NCBI RefSeq assembly: GCF_000019525.1
Contig: NC_010506.1
Span: 2,108,001 to 2,172,000, forward strand
Length of the DNA: 64,000 nucleotides
Reading direction: 5' to 3'
DNA from: Shewanella woodyi ATCC 51908
GTDB lineage: Bacteria; Pseudomonadota; Gammaproteobacteria; Enterobacterales; Shewanellaceae
Part shown: piece by piece, positions 18,182 to 27,600 of the stretch
Layout: each line of letters opens with the position of its first letter
Position numbering within the stretch: the first letter of the stretch is position 1
The notes under the pieces: model-generated
Databases searched by the model: none
The model's input: the letters and a program-made list of their open reading frames with translations, nothing else
Told to the model about the DNA's origin: nothing
Translations under genes and position numbers: made by a program

Positions 18182-18246
18182 AGCTTTGAGCTGAACGGGG
18201 AACTTGTTAGAATAAGCGCCGCTCTCTTATATGGATGTTGGATACG

Positions 18247-19029
18247 ATGTTTTGGTTAAAGAAGATAATTTCTCAGCTGTTTATGCCTGTGCCCCTGACA
18301 GTGTTGCTCCTGCTTGTTGCGATGGTGCTACTTCGAAATAGGAAATTAGTTCGTAGCTTACTTTCCCTTGCTATTGTATTGCTGGTTTTTCTTAGCAGTA
18401 CACCAGGTAGTAATCTGCTTAGCTCACCACTTGAAAACAAATATAGTGTTAATAGTAACACCATCCCTAAAGGGTGTTTAGTGATGGTGTTGGGCAGTGG
18501 CCATGATGAGTCAATCTCTGGTACAGCAGTTCAAAAACTCTCTTCAACTGCACTGGCGAGACTGTCTGAAGGTATTCGTCAATACAATCTAGGCAGTGAT
18601 TGTAAACTGGTTGTCAGTGGCTGGAGTGGAGGGGAGGGGACTCTTTCCCATGCTGAAGTGATGGCTGAAGCGGCGATAGAGTTAGGAATAGATAACGAGC
18701 GTATCATCAGGTTTCCGTTAGCAAGAGATACCATAGAGGAAGCCGAGTTTCTTAAATGGGAGATAGGTAATTACCCATTTAGATTGGTCACATCGGCGAG
18801 TCATATGCCTCGCTCCATGGCTATTTTTCAAAATATTGGTTTAGCTCCTCAAGCGGCTCCTACGGATTTTATGACACGTCAAGGACGTTGGTGGCGACTT
18901 GATGCGGAAAACTTATGGTCATCTCAAAGAGCCATTCATGAGTACCTTGGTCGTCTGTGGTTTAAAATAAAGTATGAAAATGATGGCACAATGAATAATG
19001 CCTCTACACCGGCAAGAGAGAGTTATTAG
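18247..19029 (+). CDS. ElyC/SanA/YdcF-family membrane protein (DUF218)
   Basis: I choose the ATG at 18247 (MFWLKKI) over the one at 18235 because it aligns with the start of E. coli ElyC and has a weak GGA upstream; this is uncertain. 260 aa. Two hydrophobic segments near the N-terminus (about 12-30 and 36-55), then a DUF218 domain with VMVLGSGHD, the acidic/SGG region VVSGWSGGEG, RDTIEEA and LVTSASHMPRS. ElyC supports undecaprenyl-phosphate use in envelope assembly; the enzymatic role of the domain is unsettled. The local VLGSGHD replaces the usual VLGGG. Confidence 0.8.
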   Translation: MFWLKKIISQLFMPVPLTVLLLLVAMVLLRNRKLVRSLLSLAIVLLVFLSSTPGSNLLSSPLENKYSVNSNTIPKGCLVMVLGSGHDESISGTAVQKLSSTALARLSEGIRQYNLGSDCKLVVSGWSGGEGTLSHAEVMAEAAIELGIDNERIIRFPLARDTIEEAEFLKWEIGNYPFRLVTSASHMPRSMAIFQNIGLAPQAAPTDFMTRQGRWWRLDAENLWSSQRAIHEYLGRLWFKIKYENDGTMNNASTPARESY

Positions 19030-19049
19030 CGTGATAATTAGGAAAAATT

Positions 19050-19724
19050 TTGCAGAGTAAACTGGTGGAAGTACGTTCGAGTGTTAAGCGAAATGCCATT
19101 ACGCTCACCTTTGTTGGGCTGGTTGGGATTATTTTAGGTTTAGTTCTATTTCTCAGCTCTTCAGTGCTTTTTGCTCCCGCTTTATGTGCTTTTGCTTTGG
19201 GGATTATCGCAACAGTGCTTGGGGTTTCCAAACAGATGGAGCCTGAGGTGAGCATCACTTTGTCACCTGATGGACTCAGTTATCACCATAGGCGAGGCAG
19301 CTTGTTTATTGAGTGGGAAAATGTTCAACGCTTTGATATCCCTAAAAGTCTAGATGGTCTTGAGACGATTGAATTGCCATTTATCGGGATCCGTTTGAAA
19401 AAAATCAACCCAGTACTTGATGTGATCCCTGGCCGTCTTGCTACAGGCTTACTGACTGAGCAGCGCCCCTTGCTAATGTCTGCTGTGACATTAGATGAGA
19501 ATTTAGAAGTACTAGAGGACTACCTTAACTCTGAATTTACACCTTTATTGGTTAATGGTGAAAGGTATAGAGGGGTACTGGCTATGTATGGACACAGAAG
19601 TGAGATGTTAAACAGAAATTTAGGCTATCACCAATATATCCCTTTTGATTGTTTAGACAGAGAACCTAGAGAGTTTTTAACCCTATTAAGGGATTACCTG
19701 CAAGAAGTCAGAGAGAGCGCTTAA
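19050..19724 (+). CDS. DUF2982 membrane protein
   Basis: The start is a TTG at 19050 with AGGA seven bases upstream; no in-frame ATG lies before the first conserved residues. 224 aa with two close transmembrane helices (about residues 18-36 and 41-58) followed by a cytoplasmic domain of about 160 residues. I recognise it as DUF2982, a family I associate with Shewanella and relatives. No function known. It follows the elyC-like gene by 20 bp, so the two are probably co-transcribed. Confidence 0.75.
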   Translation: MQSKLVEVRSSVKRNAITLTFVGLVGIILGLVLFLSSSVLFAPALCAFALGIIATVLGVSKQMEPEVSITLSPDGLSYHHRRGSLFIEWENVQRFDIPKSLDGLETIELPFIGIRLKKINPVLDVIPGRLATGLLTEQRPLLMSAVTLDENLEVLEDYLNSEFTPLLVNGERYRGVLAMYGHRSEMLNRNLGYHQYIPFDCLDREPREFLTLLRDYLQEVRESA

Positions 19725-19778
19725 TATTTATAGGGAGAGTGAAACATCCTTGTTGATCAATGTTGAGTTAAGCTGGAG

Positions 19779-20186
19779 TTAATTGGTTTGCAGTTCACCT
19801 TCAACGTCAGAATTGAGCAGTTCTTGCTGCTCTATTGTATTAAGTAGTGCAACCTCCTCCCTGACTCGCATACCAATAAACTGTCCGCCTTCAAATATCT
19901 CCATCGATTCACAGGCTATTTCACCTTCGACAGTGCCTGTGCTGGTGATATTGAGCTTGTCACACTTGAGTTTTCCTTTAAAACTTCCGGAGACTTTTAG
20001 CTCGTTACAGCTTAGTTCTCCATCAATATGCCCATCAACTTCGATGGTGATTTTTCCAGAGGAGCTGACTTTACCATACACTTCACCACCAATTAGTGCC
20101 TCTCCGGCAAAGTGACTTTCCCCCGATAATTTAGTACCTTGTGCAACAAAAGTTAGTCCGGTATTCGATCTTTTTTTAGTAAACAT
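19779..20186 (-). CDS. Bactofilin
   Basis: I choose the ATG at 20186 (MFTKKRSNT); the upstream in-frame codon is a TTG. 135 aa. The core (about residues 15-115) is a right-handed beta-helix made of short hydrophobic/glycine repeats, with the family motifs GEALIGGEVYGKV and VDGHIDGEL. Bactofilins polymerise without nucleotides and act in cell shape, stalk or polar organisation. Short basic N-terminus may bind membrane. It is convergent with the DUF2982 gene. Confidence 0.88.
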   Translation of the reverse strand: MFTKKRSNTGLTFVAQGTKLSGESHFAGEALIGGEVYGKVSSSGKITIEVDGHIDGELSCNELKVSGSFKGKLKCDKLNITSTGTVEGEIACESMEIFEGGQFIGMRVREEVALLNTIEQQELLNSDVEGELQTN

Positions 20187-20286
20187 AAGCTTCTTAAAGT
20201 GGCTTGTGGATACCAAGATATTAACCTTAATTTAACGCTAACAAAACCATTAATATTTGGCACACTATCGTCATTTTTTTGGCTTT

Positions 20287-20552
20287 ATACCAATCAGTAT
20301 AAAGATTTGATCGCTCAGCGAGAGTTTAGCGGTCCTGAGGCAAGGCAACGAGTGAAGAGCATAGTTATTCTACGGTTAAGCTCGTTAACGCAGTATCAGA
20401 ACCGCTAAAACTCGCCTGTAAGGAGTGTTTTTGGCTGCCTACTTCTGCGTTGAATTAACTCACAAGGGAACAACCATTCTGTCATTCATTCGCCTTGAAT
20501 TAGTTTGCCAAAAGACACTCTGAGTAGATCAACTTCTTATACTGATTGGTAT
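20287..20552. mobile_element. MITE-like element with 16-bp terminal inverted repeats
   Basis: The ends ATACCAATCAGTATAA (20287-20302) and TTATACTGATTGGTAT (20537-20552) are perfect inverted repeats bounding 266 bp with no credible gene. I recall such termini as frequent in Shewanella and Vibrio genomes. It fills the gap between the bactofilin and napF genes, and its right end reaches into the napF stop codon (TTA on the plus strand, 20552-20554). Confidence 0.7.
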
Positions 20553-21043
20553 TATACTCTGTTGTCTGAAGCTGCTAATATAATTGAGTTATTGGGGCAG
20601 GGAGCAACGCAGGCACCACAGCCTGTGCAGGCGTTAAGGTCTATATTTGGTCTAGGAGCTTGGCCTATTTCTGGCTTGAATGTGATGGCTCTGGGATCGC
20701 ATGCATCTTTACAGCTTTGGCACCAGATCCCATGGTGAGCAAGGCAGGTATCATTGACCGTTGCGGTCAGTTGCCAAGCTTGCTCATTGGTATCGGTAAA
20801 AATAGCTTCTGGACACACCTCTGCGCATTTTTTACAGAAAGTACACTCATCGATTTTAAAGTCTATCTCAGGAAAACCACCGTCTCCCTTGATGATAATA
20901 TCTGTTTCACAGCTTAGGATGCATTTGTCACACCGACTGCAGATATCGGTAAACTCTATATCTGTACGACTCCATGGTGGGCGGATAGCGTTAGACTTAC
21001 GGCGACTAAAAAGACGGCGGCGGCTCTGATTGATATTGCTCAT
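20552..21043 (-). CDS. napF: NapF-type ferredoxin, stand-alone
   Basis: 163 aa with Cys-rich [4Fe-4S] motifs: CSRCDKCILSC near 35, CTFCKKCAEVCP near 67, WCQSCKDACDP near 108 and CTGCGACVAPCP near 137. The basic N-terminus (SRRRLFSRRKS) is typical of NapF, a cytoplasmic protein that helps mature or feed electrons to the periplasmic nitrate reductase NapA. No other nap gene is in the window, so it is separated from its usual operon. The final codons run into the MITE, which may have reset the C-terminus. Confidence 0.85.
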   Translation of the reverse strand: MSNINQSRRRLFSRRKSNAIRPPWSRTDIEFTDICSRCDKCILSCETDIIIKGDGGFPEIDFKIDECTFCKKCAEVCPEAIFTDTNEQAWQLTATVNDTCLAHHGIWCQSCKDACDPRAITFKPEIGQAPRPNIDLNACTGCGACVAPCPNNSIILAASDNRV

Positions 21044-21113
21044 TGAAGATAGGTGTCCTCTAAGTCAGCAAACTAGGTGCTTGCCGACTTAACTGCTAAA
21101 TAAGTGAATGAGA

Positions 21114-22130
21114 TTAACTACTTGCGTATCCATTAGGATTGCTAGATTGCCACTTCCAGCTGCTATTAGCCATATCTTCTAGGCTATGGGTCGCCTGCCA
21201 ACCTAGCTCTGTTTTGGCTTTTAAGGGGTCGGCATAACAGGCTGCAATATCACCGGGTCGGCGAGCTACGATTTGGTAACTGATGCTCTTTCCACAGGCT
21301 TTTTCAAATGCATTTACCATGTCAATCACACTGTAGCCAACCCCTGTGCCAAGGTTATAGGTTACAAGCCCAGATTGAGTGTTAAGTTTCTCTAACGCTT
21401 TGAGGTGCCCGATGGCAAGATCCACAACGTGAATATAATCGCGAACCCCAGTACCGTCATGGGTATTATAATCATCCCCAAAAACGCTGAGTTTGTCTCT
21501 CTTACCAACCGCTACTTGAGCAATAAATGGCATTAAATTATTCGGTATATCATTAGGGTCTTCACCTATTGAACCACTGGCGTGTGCACCGACTGGGTTA
21601 AAGTAGCGTAGACGTGCAATATTCCAGCTTGGGTCTGACTGATAAAGATCCTCTAGAATGTTCTCTACCATCAACTTAGATTGTCCATAGGGATTAGTTG
21701 CACCTGTTGGGAAGTCTTCAGTAATCGGTAAGCTTGCTGGATCGCCATACACGGTAGCTGACGAGCTAAACACTAAATTTTTAACATCGTTTTCAGCCAT
21801 CACTTCACATAAAACTAAGGTGCCAGAAACATTGGTTTCATAATAGCGAAGTGGTTGTGCTACAGACTCTCCTACGGCTTTTAAACCTGCAAAATGGATA
21901 ACTGCTTGGATTTTGTGATCGGTAAACACTTTCTGTAAAAACGCTTTATTGAGTACATCACCTTGATAAAAAGTGACCGATTTCCCAGTAATGCTCTCAA
22001 CTCGGTGCAAAGCTTCAATACTTGAGTTAACTAGATTATCAATAATCACGACCTCTTGGTCGGTATTTAAAAGTTCTACAACGGTATGGCTGCCAATATA
22101 ACCAGCACCACCTGTGACTAAAATCGTCAT
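21114..22130 (-). CDS. galE: UDP-glucose 4-epimerase
   Basis: 338 aa, identical in length class to E. coli GalE. NAD-binding GGAGYIGSH at residues 7-15, catalytic Ser/Thr in [11 protein letters not shown] and the Tyr-Lys pair in NPYGQSK. Converts UDP-glucose and UDP-galactose, supplying UDP-galactose for polysaccharide and LPS. It starts 2 bp after the galU stop, so the two are an operon. Confidence 0.95.
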   Translation of the reverse strand: MTILVTGGAGYIGSHTVVELLNTDQEVVIIDNLVNSSIEALHRVESITGKSVTFYQGDVLNKAFLQKVFTDHKIQAVIHFAGLKAVGESVAQPLRYYETNVSGTLVLCEVMAENDVKNLVFSSSATVYGDPASLPITEDFPTGATNPYGQSKLMVENILEDLYQSDPSWNIARLRYFNPVGAHASGSIGEDPNDIPNNLMPFIAQVAVGKRDKLSVFGDDYNTHDGTGVRDYIHVVDLAIGHLKALEKLNTQSGLVTYNLGTGVGYSVIDMVNAFEKACGKSISYQIVARRPGDIAACYADPLKAKTELGWQATHSLEDMANSSWKWQSSNPNGYASS

Positions 22131-22132
22131 GA

Positions 22133-23050
22133 TTACTTTTCCTCGTCGAATTCGTTGACTAACTGCTTAAGATATTGCTTGAAATCATGACCGATCTCTT
22201 TGTGGCGAAGTGCATGTTCTACACTGGCTTGCATATAACCTTGTTTATTACCACAGTCATGGCTCTTGCCCTTCATGTAGTAGGCGTTAACTGTTTGTTT
22301 TTCCATTAGCATGGCAATCGCATCGGTTAACTGTATCTCATCACCGGCTCCTGCTGGAGTTTTTGCAAGCAGTGGCCAAATATCTGCAGGTAAAATATAA
22401 CGGCCGACGACTGCTAGATTGGAAGGGGCGACATTAATATTGGGCTTCTCAACTAATTGAGCTAGGGGGACAGATTCACCCGGTTGCAGGTCATGCCCTT
22501 TAACATCGGCTATGCCGTATTGATCAACCTGATCTATTGGTACTCCCTCAACCATTATCTGGCCAGTTTCAGTTTGATCATAGAGCTTAACCATCTCTGC
22601 AAGATTGTCGTTACGCAGATCGCAGCTGGCTTCATCCACTAGGACATCGGGAAGAAGAACGGCAAAAGGCGCATCACCAACCACAGACTTTGCACATAAA
22701 ATGGCATGGCCTAACCCTTTGGCTTGTGATTGACGCACACTAATGACGGTGACACCCCTAGGGCAGATAGATTGGATCTCGGATAACAGTTGACGTTTTA
22801 CTCGTCTTTCGAGTTGGGCTTCAAGTTCAAAACTGGTATCAAAATGGTTTTCGATGGGATTTTTACTGGCATGGGTAACAAGTACGATTTCATTGATCCC
22901 AGCGTTAATTGCTTCATTGACAACATATTGAATAAGCGGTTTATCAACGACGGGTAACATCTCTTTAGGTATCGCTTTCGTTGCCGGAAGCATCCTTGTT
23001 CCAAGTCCCGCGACAGGAATAACAGCTTTGCAAATTTTATGTTGTTTCAT
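22133..23050 (-). CDS. galU: UTP-glucose-1-phosphate uridylyltransferase
   Basis: The ATG at 23050 (MKQHKICK) has an AAAGGGA ribosome site; an in-frame ATG at 23068 adds six residues without one. 305 aa, the size of E. coli GalU. Nucleotide-binding signature [19 protein letters not shown] at 16-34, and the substrate motifs KGLGHAI and VEKP. Makes UDP-glucose from UTP and glucose-1-phosphate, the precursor for GalE and for exopolysaccharide. Confidence 0.95.
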   Translation of the reverse strand: MKQHKICKAVIPVAGLGTRMLPATKAIPKEMLPVVDKPLIQYVVNEAINAGINEIVLVTHASKNPIENHFDTSFELEAQLERRVKRQLLSEIQSICPRGVTVISVRQSQAKGLGHAILCAKSVVGDAPFAVLLPDVLVDEASCDLRNDNLAEMVKLYDQTETGQIMVEGVPIDQVDQYGIADVKGHDLQPGESVPLAQLVEKPNINVAPSNLAVVGRYILPADIWPLLAKTPAGAGDEIQLTDAIAMLMEKQTVNAYYMKGKSHDCGNKQGYMQASVEHALRHKEIGHDFKQYLKQLVNEFDEEK

Positions 23051-23223
23051 TCTTTCCCTTTCATGCACTTATAGCTTGATATACCTATTTTAATAAACTG
23101 TGGGGGAAAAGCCATATTAATAGTGAACTTACATGGCCTTGTATCTGAATGGAAATTTTGGCAATAATTCAATACGAATTAAGTTTTTAAATTTCAGTGA
23201 CTTGTGATGGTGTGCGTTTTAGG

Positions 23224-23241
23224 TGTAACTTTTTGGTTACA
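23224..23241. promoter_or_regulatory. TyrR box upstream of phhA
   Basis: TGTAAC-N6-GTTACA is a perfect palindrome with the spacing of the TyrR consensus TGTAAA-N6-TTTACA. It is 97 bp before the phhA start. TyrR is encoded just downstream, so direct control of phhAB is expected. Confidence 0.7.
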
Positions 23242-23337
23242 ATTGTGGGGGCTCAGTCGACCAGATAAAAAGTGTGAAGTGGTTAACAAAAAAGGCGCTT
23301 TGGTCAACTATGAAGATAGATTCCATAACGTGTATAG

Positions 23338-24141
23338 ATGAAGATGAGTAAACAAACTGAGTATGTAGCCCGTTTGCCTGATGCAAAGGGTCAGCTACAT
23401 TTTCCACAAGATGAACATGATATTTGGCAAGCCCTCTATCAAAGGCAACTCGATAACTTACCTAAGTTTGCTTGTGCTGAGTATCAACAAGGCTTGAAGA
23501 AGCTAGCCCTTTGTGATGATAAGATCCCTCAGCTTACCGAGATCGATAAAGTCTTGTTAGATAGCACGGGCTGGAAAACTGCAGCAGTGCCTGCACTTAT
23601 TTCATTTGAGAAGTTTTTTGCTCTTTTGGCTAACAAAGAGTTTCCTGTTGCAACCTTTATTCGTTCCAAAGATGAGTTTGATTATCTGCGTGAACCGGAT
23701 ATTTTTCATGAAGTATTTGGCCACTGTCCGCTATTAACTAACCCCTCATTTGCACATTTTTCACATGTTTATGGAAAATTAGGCTTAGCTGCAAGTAAGG
23801 AAGATCGTGTCTTCTTGGCAAGGTTATATTGGTTTACTGTTGAGTTTGGCCTTATCCAGAAGAGAGATAACTCTTTGGAGATCTATGGAGGAGGCATTTT
23901 AAGCTCGCCAGGTGAAACACTTTATGCCATGGGAAGTACACCTGAGATAAGACCATTCAATCTACTCGATGTATTGAGAACACCATATCGTATCGATATT
24001 ATGCAGCCTGTGTATTATGCAATTGATAGCATTGAGTATCTTGATGAGATCGTAAAGATGGATATTATGGGAGCTGTAGCTGAGGCGAAGAAGCTAGGTC
24101 TATTTGAGCCTCTGTTTGAACCGAAATCTAAAGCCAGTTAA
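23338..24141 (+). CDS. phhA: Phenylalanine 4-monooxygenase
   Basis: 267 aa, the short bacterial form. Iron-binding histidines lie in DIFHEVFGHCPLL (about residues 121-133) and the third ligand Glu in YWFTVEFGL. Converts phenylalanine to tyrosine using tetrahydropterin, molecular oxygen and non-heme iron. Followed 38 bp later by phhB, which recycles the pterin. A second ATG six bases on (23344) is an equally possible start. Confidence 0.95.
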   Translation: MKMSKQTEYVARLPDAKGQLHFPQDEHDIWQALYQRQLDNLPKFACAEYQQGLKKLALCDDKIPQLTEIDKVLLDSTGWKTAAVPALISFEKFFALLANKEFPVATFIRSKDEFDYLREPDIFHEVFGHCPLLTNPSFAHFSHVYGKLGLAASKEDRVFLARLYWFTVEFGLIQKRDNSLEIYGGGILSSPGETLYAMGSTPEIRPFNLLDVLRTPYRIDIMQPVYYAIDSIEYLDEIVKMDIMGAVAEAKKLGLFEPLFEPKSKAS

Positions 24142-24179
24142 ATCACCATAACTAAAACAAATAATTTGAAGGATGTAAG

Positions 24180-24518
24180 ATGACTAAATTAGCAGATATG
24201 AAGTGTGAAGCCTGCCAAGCTGATGCTCCTAAAGTAACCGATAGTGAGTTGGCAGAACTGATACGATTGATCCCTGATTGGGGCGTTGAAGTTCGTGATG
24301 GCATCATGCAGCTTGAGCGTGTTTATAAGTTTAAAAACTTTAAATTGGCTATGGAGTTCACCAATAAGTTGGCTGAACTGGCAGAAGAGGAGTTTCATCA
24401 TCCTGGGATTTTAACCGAATGGGGTAAGGTCACTGTCACTTGGTGGTCACACTCAGTTAAAGGCCTACACCGTAATGATTTCATTATGGCATCCAAGACT
24501 GACCAGTTGCTTGGGTAA
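24180..24518 (+). CDS. phhB: Pterin-4a-carbinolamine dehydratase
   Basis: 112 aa. Contains the family's catalytic signature, [20 protein letters not shown] (residues about 68-87), with the conserved His-His-Pro. It dehydrates 4a-hydroxytetrahydrobiopterin formed by PhhA. A good AAGGA site precedes the start. Operon with phhA. Confidence 0.93.
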   Translation: MTKLADMKCEACQADAPKVTDSELAELIRLIPDWGVEVRDGIMQLERVYKFKNFKLAMEFTNKLAELAEEEFHHPGILTEWGKVTVTWWSHSVKGLHRNDFIMASKTDQLLG

Positions 24519-24537
24519 TATTAAAAAATATAAATAT

Positions 24538-24565
24538 CAGCAGGTTAGTCTAGATTTTCCTGCTG
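24538..24565 (+). terminator. Hairpin after phhAB
   Basis: CAGCAGG and CCTGCTG form a 7-bp stem with a 14-base loop, followed by a T-rich tract (TCCTTTCTCTTTG). Probably a modest intrinsic terminator between phhB and tyrR. Confidence 0.45.
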
Positions 24566-24751
24566 TCCTTTCTCTTTGTTACACTTTGTTCTGTAAACAA
24601 GACTTGCCACAATAATCATAACCTTCTAACGTATAGGCGTCTGAGATGCTGTGATTACCCTTTGCAATAGTTCTATTGCCTTCAAAAGTTAAACAGATAC
24701 TCAGTATTAATCCCACTAATTGATGTTTTTAATAAAGGGAAGTATACCAGA

Positions 24752-26290
24752 ATGCGGTTGGAAGTATGTTGTTTGGACCGAGTGGGTCTAGCTAAAGATA
24801 TTTTAATGATTTTAGAAGGTTATGGCATTAACCTACTCGCCATTGATGCCAGTAATCAAGGGTTTCTCTATCTACAGTTTGCAGAAGTAAACTTTGATAC
24901 CCTCAGTGAACTACTGCCTTTGATCCGAAAAGTTGAGGGGGTACATGATGTCCGTACAGTCTCTTTTATGCCATCAGAGCAGGAGCACTATGCGTTAAAA
25001 ACCTTGCTGAAAACCTTGCCCGATTCTGTTTTCTCTATCGATGTGAAGGGAAGAGTTCGGATCGTGAATGAGTCGGCTATTATGACCATTGGCATGCAAG
25101 AGCATGAGATCTTGGATGAGTCCCTCAACCATTGGGTACAAGGGTTTAATTTTAGCCGTTGGTTAAGTGAAAGCTTAGTATTGGCTCAGGCGACACGAGT
25201 CAATATTGGTCAGAATGAATATCTGGCAGAGATGCTCCCAATTTACCTGCCTGATGAGAATGATAAATCGATTCTTGCGGGCGCCGTTGTATCACTTAAA
25301 TCACCAGCTAGAGTGGGCAAGCAATTCAATGCGCTACAGAATCAAACTGTTGGTTTTGAGAATGTACTGGCGACCAGCGATAAGATGAAAGAGGTGCTTG
25401 TACAGGCACGCCGAATGGCTCAACTTGATGCGCCACTGCTAATCACAGGAGAAACAGGTACGGGTAAAGAGCTAATGGCACGAGCGTGTCATGATGCCAG
25501 TATGCGCAGAGAGTATCCGTTTATCGCGATAAACTGTGCAGCCTTGCCAGATAGCGCCGCTGAGGAGGAGCTATTTGGTTATGTGAGAAACGGTGAGGTG
25601 ATTAAGCGAGGCTTCTTTGAAGAGGGTAAAGGCGGCACGGTTTTTCTCGATGAGATAGCTGAAATGTCTAAATCTGCTCAAGTTAAGCTATTGCGTCTGT
25701 TACAAGATGGAACGTTCAGACGTTTGGGTGAAGATCAGGAGGTGAGAGCAGATGTTAGAATAATCTGTTCTACCCAGAAGAACTTGGCAGAGCTGTGTCA
25801 GACAGGTGATTTTAGAGAAGATCTTTATTACCGTATCCATGTATTGAGTTTCCACCTTCCATCGCTTCGTGAACGTAAGATTGATGTTATCCCGCTGACT
25901 GAGATGTTCCTTGAGCACTATAGCCAGCAACTTTCAATCCCTATTCGCCGGATCTCTGCTCAGTGCCGTGAGCACTTACTCAATTACGCTTGGCCAGGTA
26001 ATGTTAGACAACTTAAAAATGCTATTTTTAGGGCAGTGTCTATGTGGGATGGCTCTGCTGAGCTTACGGTTGAGCAGTTGAAACTGCCTTCATATGCTGA
26101 GGGTTTCGGTTATTTTGATCATCAATTTGAGGGAAGCCTAGATCAGGCTATGAAGCAATTTGAGGCCAGTCTGCTTAGAAGGCTCTATCCTGCCTACCCA
26201 AGTACTAGACAGTTAGCGAAGAAGTTAGGTGTGTCGCACACTGCGATAGCGAACAAGTTAAGAGAGTATAAGATCAGTAAACAGAAGTAG
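24752..26290 (+). CDS. tyrR: TyrR aromatic amino-acid regulator
   Basis: 512 aa with the TyrR domain order: N-terminal ACT domain (MRLEVCCLDRVGLAKDI), PAS domain (about 85-190), AAA+ domain with Walker A GETGTGKE and Walker B GGTVFLDE, and a C-terminal helix-turn-helix (TRQLAKKLGVSHTAIANKL). The GAFTGA loop needed to contact sigma-54 is absent (the region reads LFGYVRNGEVIKRGFF), so like E. coli TyrR it should work with sigma-70. It probably senses tyrosine and phenylalanine and controls phhAB and fahA, both of which have TyrR boxes upstream. Confidence 0.92.
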   Translation: MRLEVCCLDRVGLAKDILMILEGYGINLLAIDASNQGFLYLQFAEVNFDTLSELLPLIRKVEGVHDVRTVSFMPSEQEHYALKTLLKTLPDSVFSIDVKGRVRIVNESAIMTIGMQEHEILDESLNHWVQGFNFSRWLSESLVLAQATRVNIGQNEYLAEMLPIYLPDENDKSILAGAVVSLKSPARVGKQFNALQNQTVGFENVLATSDKMKEVLVQARRMAQLDAPLLITGETGTGKELMARACHDASMRREYPFIAINCAALPDSAAEEELFGYVRNGEVIKRGFFEEGKGGTVFLDEIAEMSKSAQVKLLRLLQDGTFRRLGEDQEVRADVRIICSTQKNLAELCQTGDFREDLYYRIHVLSFHLPSLRERKIDVIPLTEMFLEHYSQQLSIPIRRISAQCREHLLNYAWPGNVRQLKNAIFRAVSMWDGSAELTVEQLKLPSYAEGFGYFDHQFEGSLDQAMKQFEASLLRRLYPAYPSTRQLAKKLGVSHTAIANKLREYKISKQK

Positions 26291-26375
26291 ATGTAACAAG
26301 AGATTGCCACCTTAAGTGTTGGGTTTTTCATCACTGTTTGTGTGAAAAGCCCAAGGGAGTAGGTGAGTTTTTAAC

Positions 26376-26393
26376 TGTAATTATTTATTTACA
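26376..26393. promoter_or_regulatory. TyrR box upstream of fahA
   Basis: TGTAAT-N6-TTTACA differs from the TyrR consensus by one base and keeps the 6-bp spacing. It lies 154 bp before the fahA start, in the 256-bp tyrR-fahA gap. Confidence 0.65.
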
Positions 26394-26546
26394 AAATTGG
26401 ATGTCGGTCGGGATATTGTGATTTGTGTCACGCTATTCCTATCGGCCTTAGCTTAGTGTCATTCTATAATAATTATTGCGTCAAATATCATCTCTGCAGA
26501 CAGAGCCAGTTTTGTTTGTAGCGAGGGGTTTAGGACAGGAGCAGGT

Positions 26547-27533
26547 ATGAAGTTAGCCAGTTATAACAATGGTCGTCGTGATGGCCAGTTGATGTTAGTT
26601 AGTAAAGATCTCACCAAAGCAGTAGCGGTACCCGCGATAGCCCATACTATGCAGGAATTGCTAGATGCTTGGCAGTTACTTCAGCCGCAGTTGAGCGAGT
26701 TATATGATGCATTAAATGATGGCTTGATCGATAACGCCATCGAATTTGATGAGGCTAAGTGTTTGTCTCCTCTTCCAAGAGCATATCAATGGGCCGATGG
26801 CAGTGCATATGTGAACCATGTTGAGTTGGTACGTAAGGCTCGTGGTGCTCAGATGCCAGAAACTTTCTGGACCGATCCTTTAGTGTATCAAGGTGGTTCT
26901 GACTGCTTTATCGCACCTAAAGCCGATATTCCGTTGGCAAACGAAGAGTGGGGCATCGATTTCGAGTCAGAAATTGCCGTTATCACTGATGATGTACCTA
27001 TGGGTGTATCGACTGAGAATGCTGAGAAACATATCAAACTGCTTATGCTAGTCAACGATGTGTCACTGCGTAATTTGATCCCTGGTGAACTCGCTAAGGG
27101 CTTTGGTTTCTACCAAGCTAAACCGTCGAGCAGTTTTTCGCCTGTTGCAGTAACACCGGATGAGCTAGGTAAGCGCTGGGAAGACTCTAAAGTGCATCTG
27201 CCATTGATAACCCACTTGAACCGTGAGTTGTTTGGTCAGCCAAATGCAGGTGTTGATATGACGTTCAACTTCAGTCAACTTGTATCTCATGTGGCTAAGA
27301 CTCGTCCGTTAGGCGCTGGTGCGATTATCGGATCAGGAACTATCTCTAATTATGATCGTAGTGCGGGCTCAAGTTGTTTAGCTGAAACTCGTATGCTCGA
27401 GACGATAGCCGATGGTAAGCCAGCGACATCATTTATGAAGTTTGGTGACAGAGTTCGTATCGAGATGCTCGATGATAATAACGAAACTATCTTTGGTTCA
27501 ATTGATCAGCAGGTCGTTGAGTACAAAGGCTAA
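26547..27533 (+). CDS. fahA: Fumarylacetoacetate hydrolase
   Basis: 328 aa of the bacterial FAH type. Metal-binding acidic residues appear in GIDFESEIAVITDD (residues about 134-147), with the following KPSSSFSPVAVTP and LGAGAIIGSGTISNYD motifs. Cleaves fumarylacetoacetate to fumarate and acetoacetate, the last step of tyrosine catabolism. GGAG ribosome site just upstream. maiA follows, separated by a terminator. Confidence 0.93.
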   Translation: MKLASYNNGRRDGQLMLVSKDLTKAVAVPAIAHTMQELLDAWQLLQPQLSELYDALNDGLIDNAIEFDEAKCLSPLPRAYQWADGSAYVNHVELVRKARGAQMPETFWTDPLVYQGGSDCFIAPKADIPLANEEWGIDFESEIAVITDDVPMGVSTENAEKHIKLLMLVNDVSLRNLIPGELAKGFGFYQAKPSSSFSPVAVTPDELGKRWEDSKVHLPLITHLNRELFGQPNAGVDMTFNFSQLVSHVAKTRPLGAGAIIGSGTISNYDRSAGSSCLAETRMLETIADGKPATSFMKFGDRVRIEMLDDNNETIFGSIDQQVVEYKG

Positions 27534-27550
27534 CACCTTATGTTTTCTTT

Positions 27551-27581
27551 AAAAGGCCAATTCAATGAGTTGGCCTTTTTT
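27551..27581 (+). terminator. Intrinsic terminator between fahA and maiA
   Basis: A perfect 10-bp stem, AAAAGGCCAA with TTGGCCTTTT, around a 9-base loop and ending in a run of T. It sits 17 bp after fahA and 20 bp before maiA, so maiA expression would need read-through or partial termination. Confidence 0.85.
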
Positions 27582-27600
27582 GTATCAAAAGGATTATATG

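Noticed and set aside
20505..20738. 77-aa plus-strand frame at the end of napF
   Set aside because: Antisense to napF and starting in the MITE; no ribosome site.
24580..24610. Possible TyrR autoregulatory box before tyrR
   Set aside because: TGTTACA and TGTAAACA face each other with the wrong spacing and an extra base compared with the consensus.
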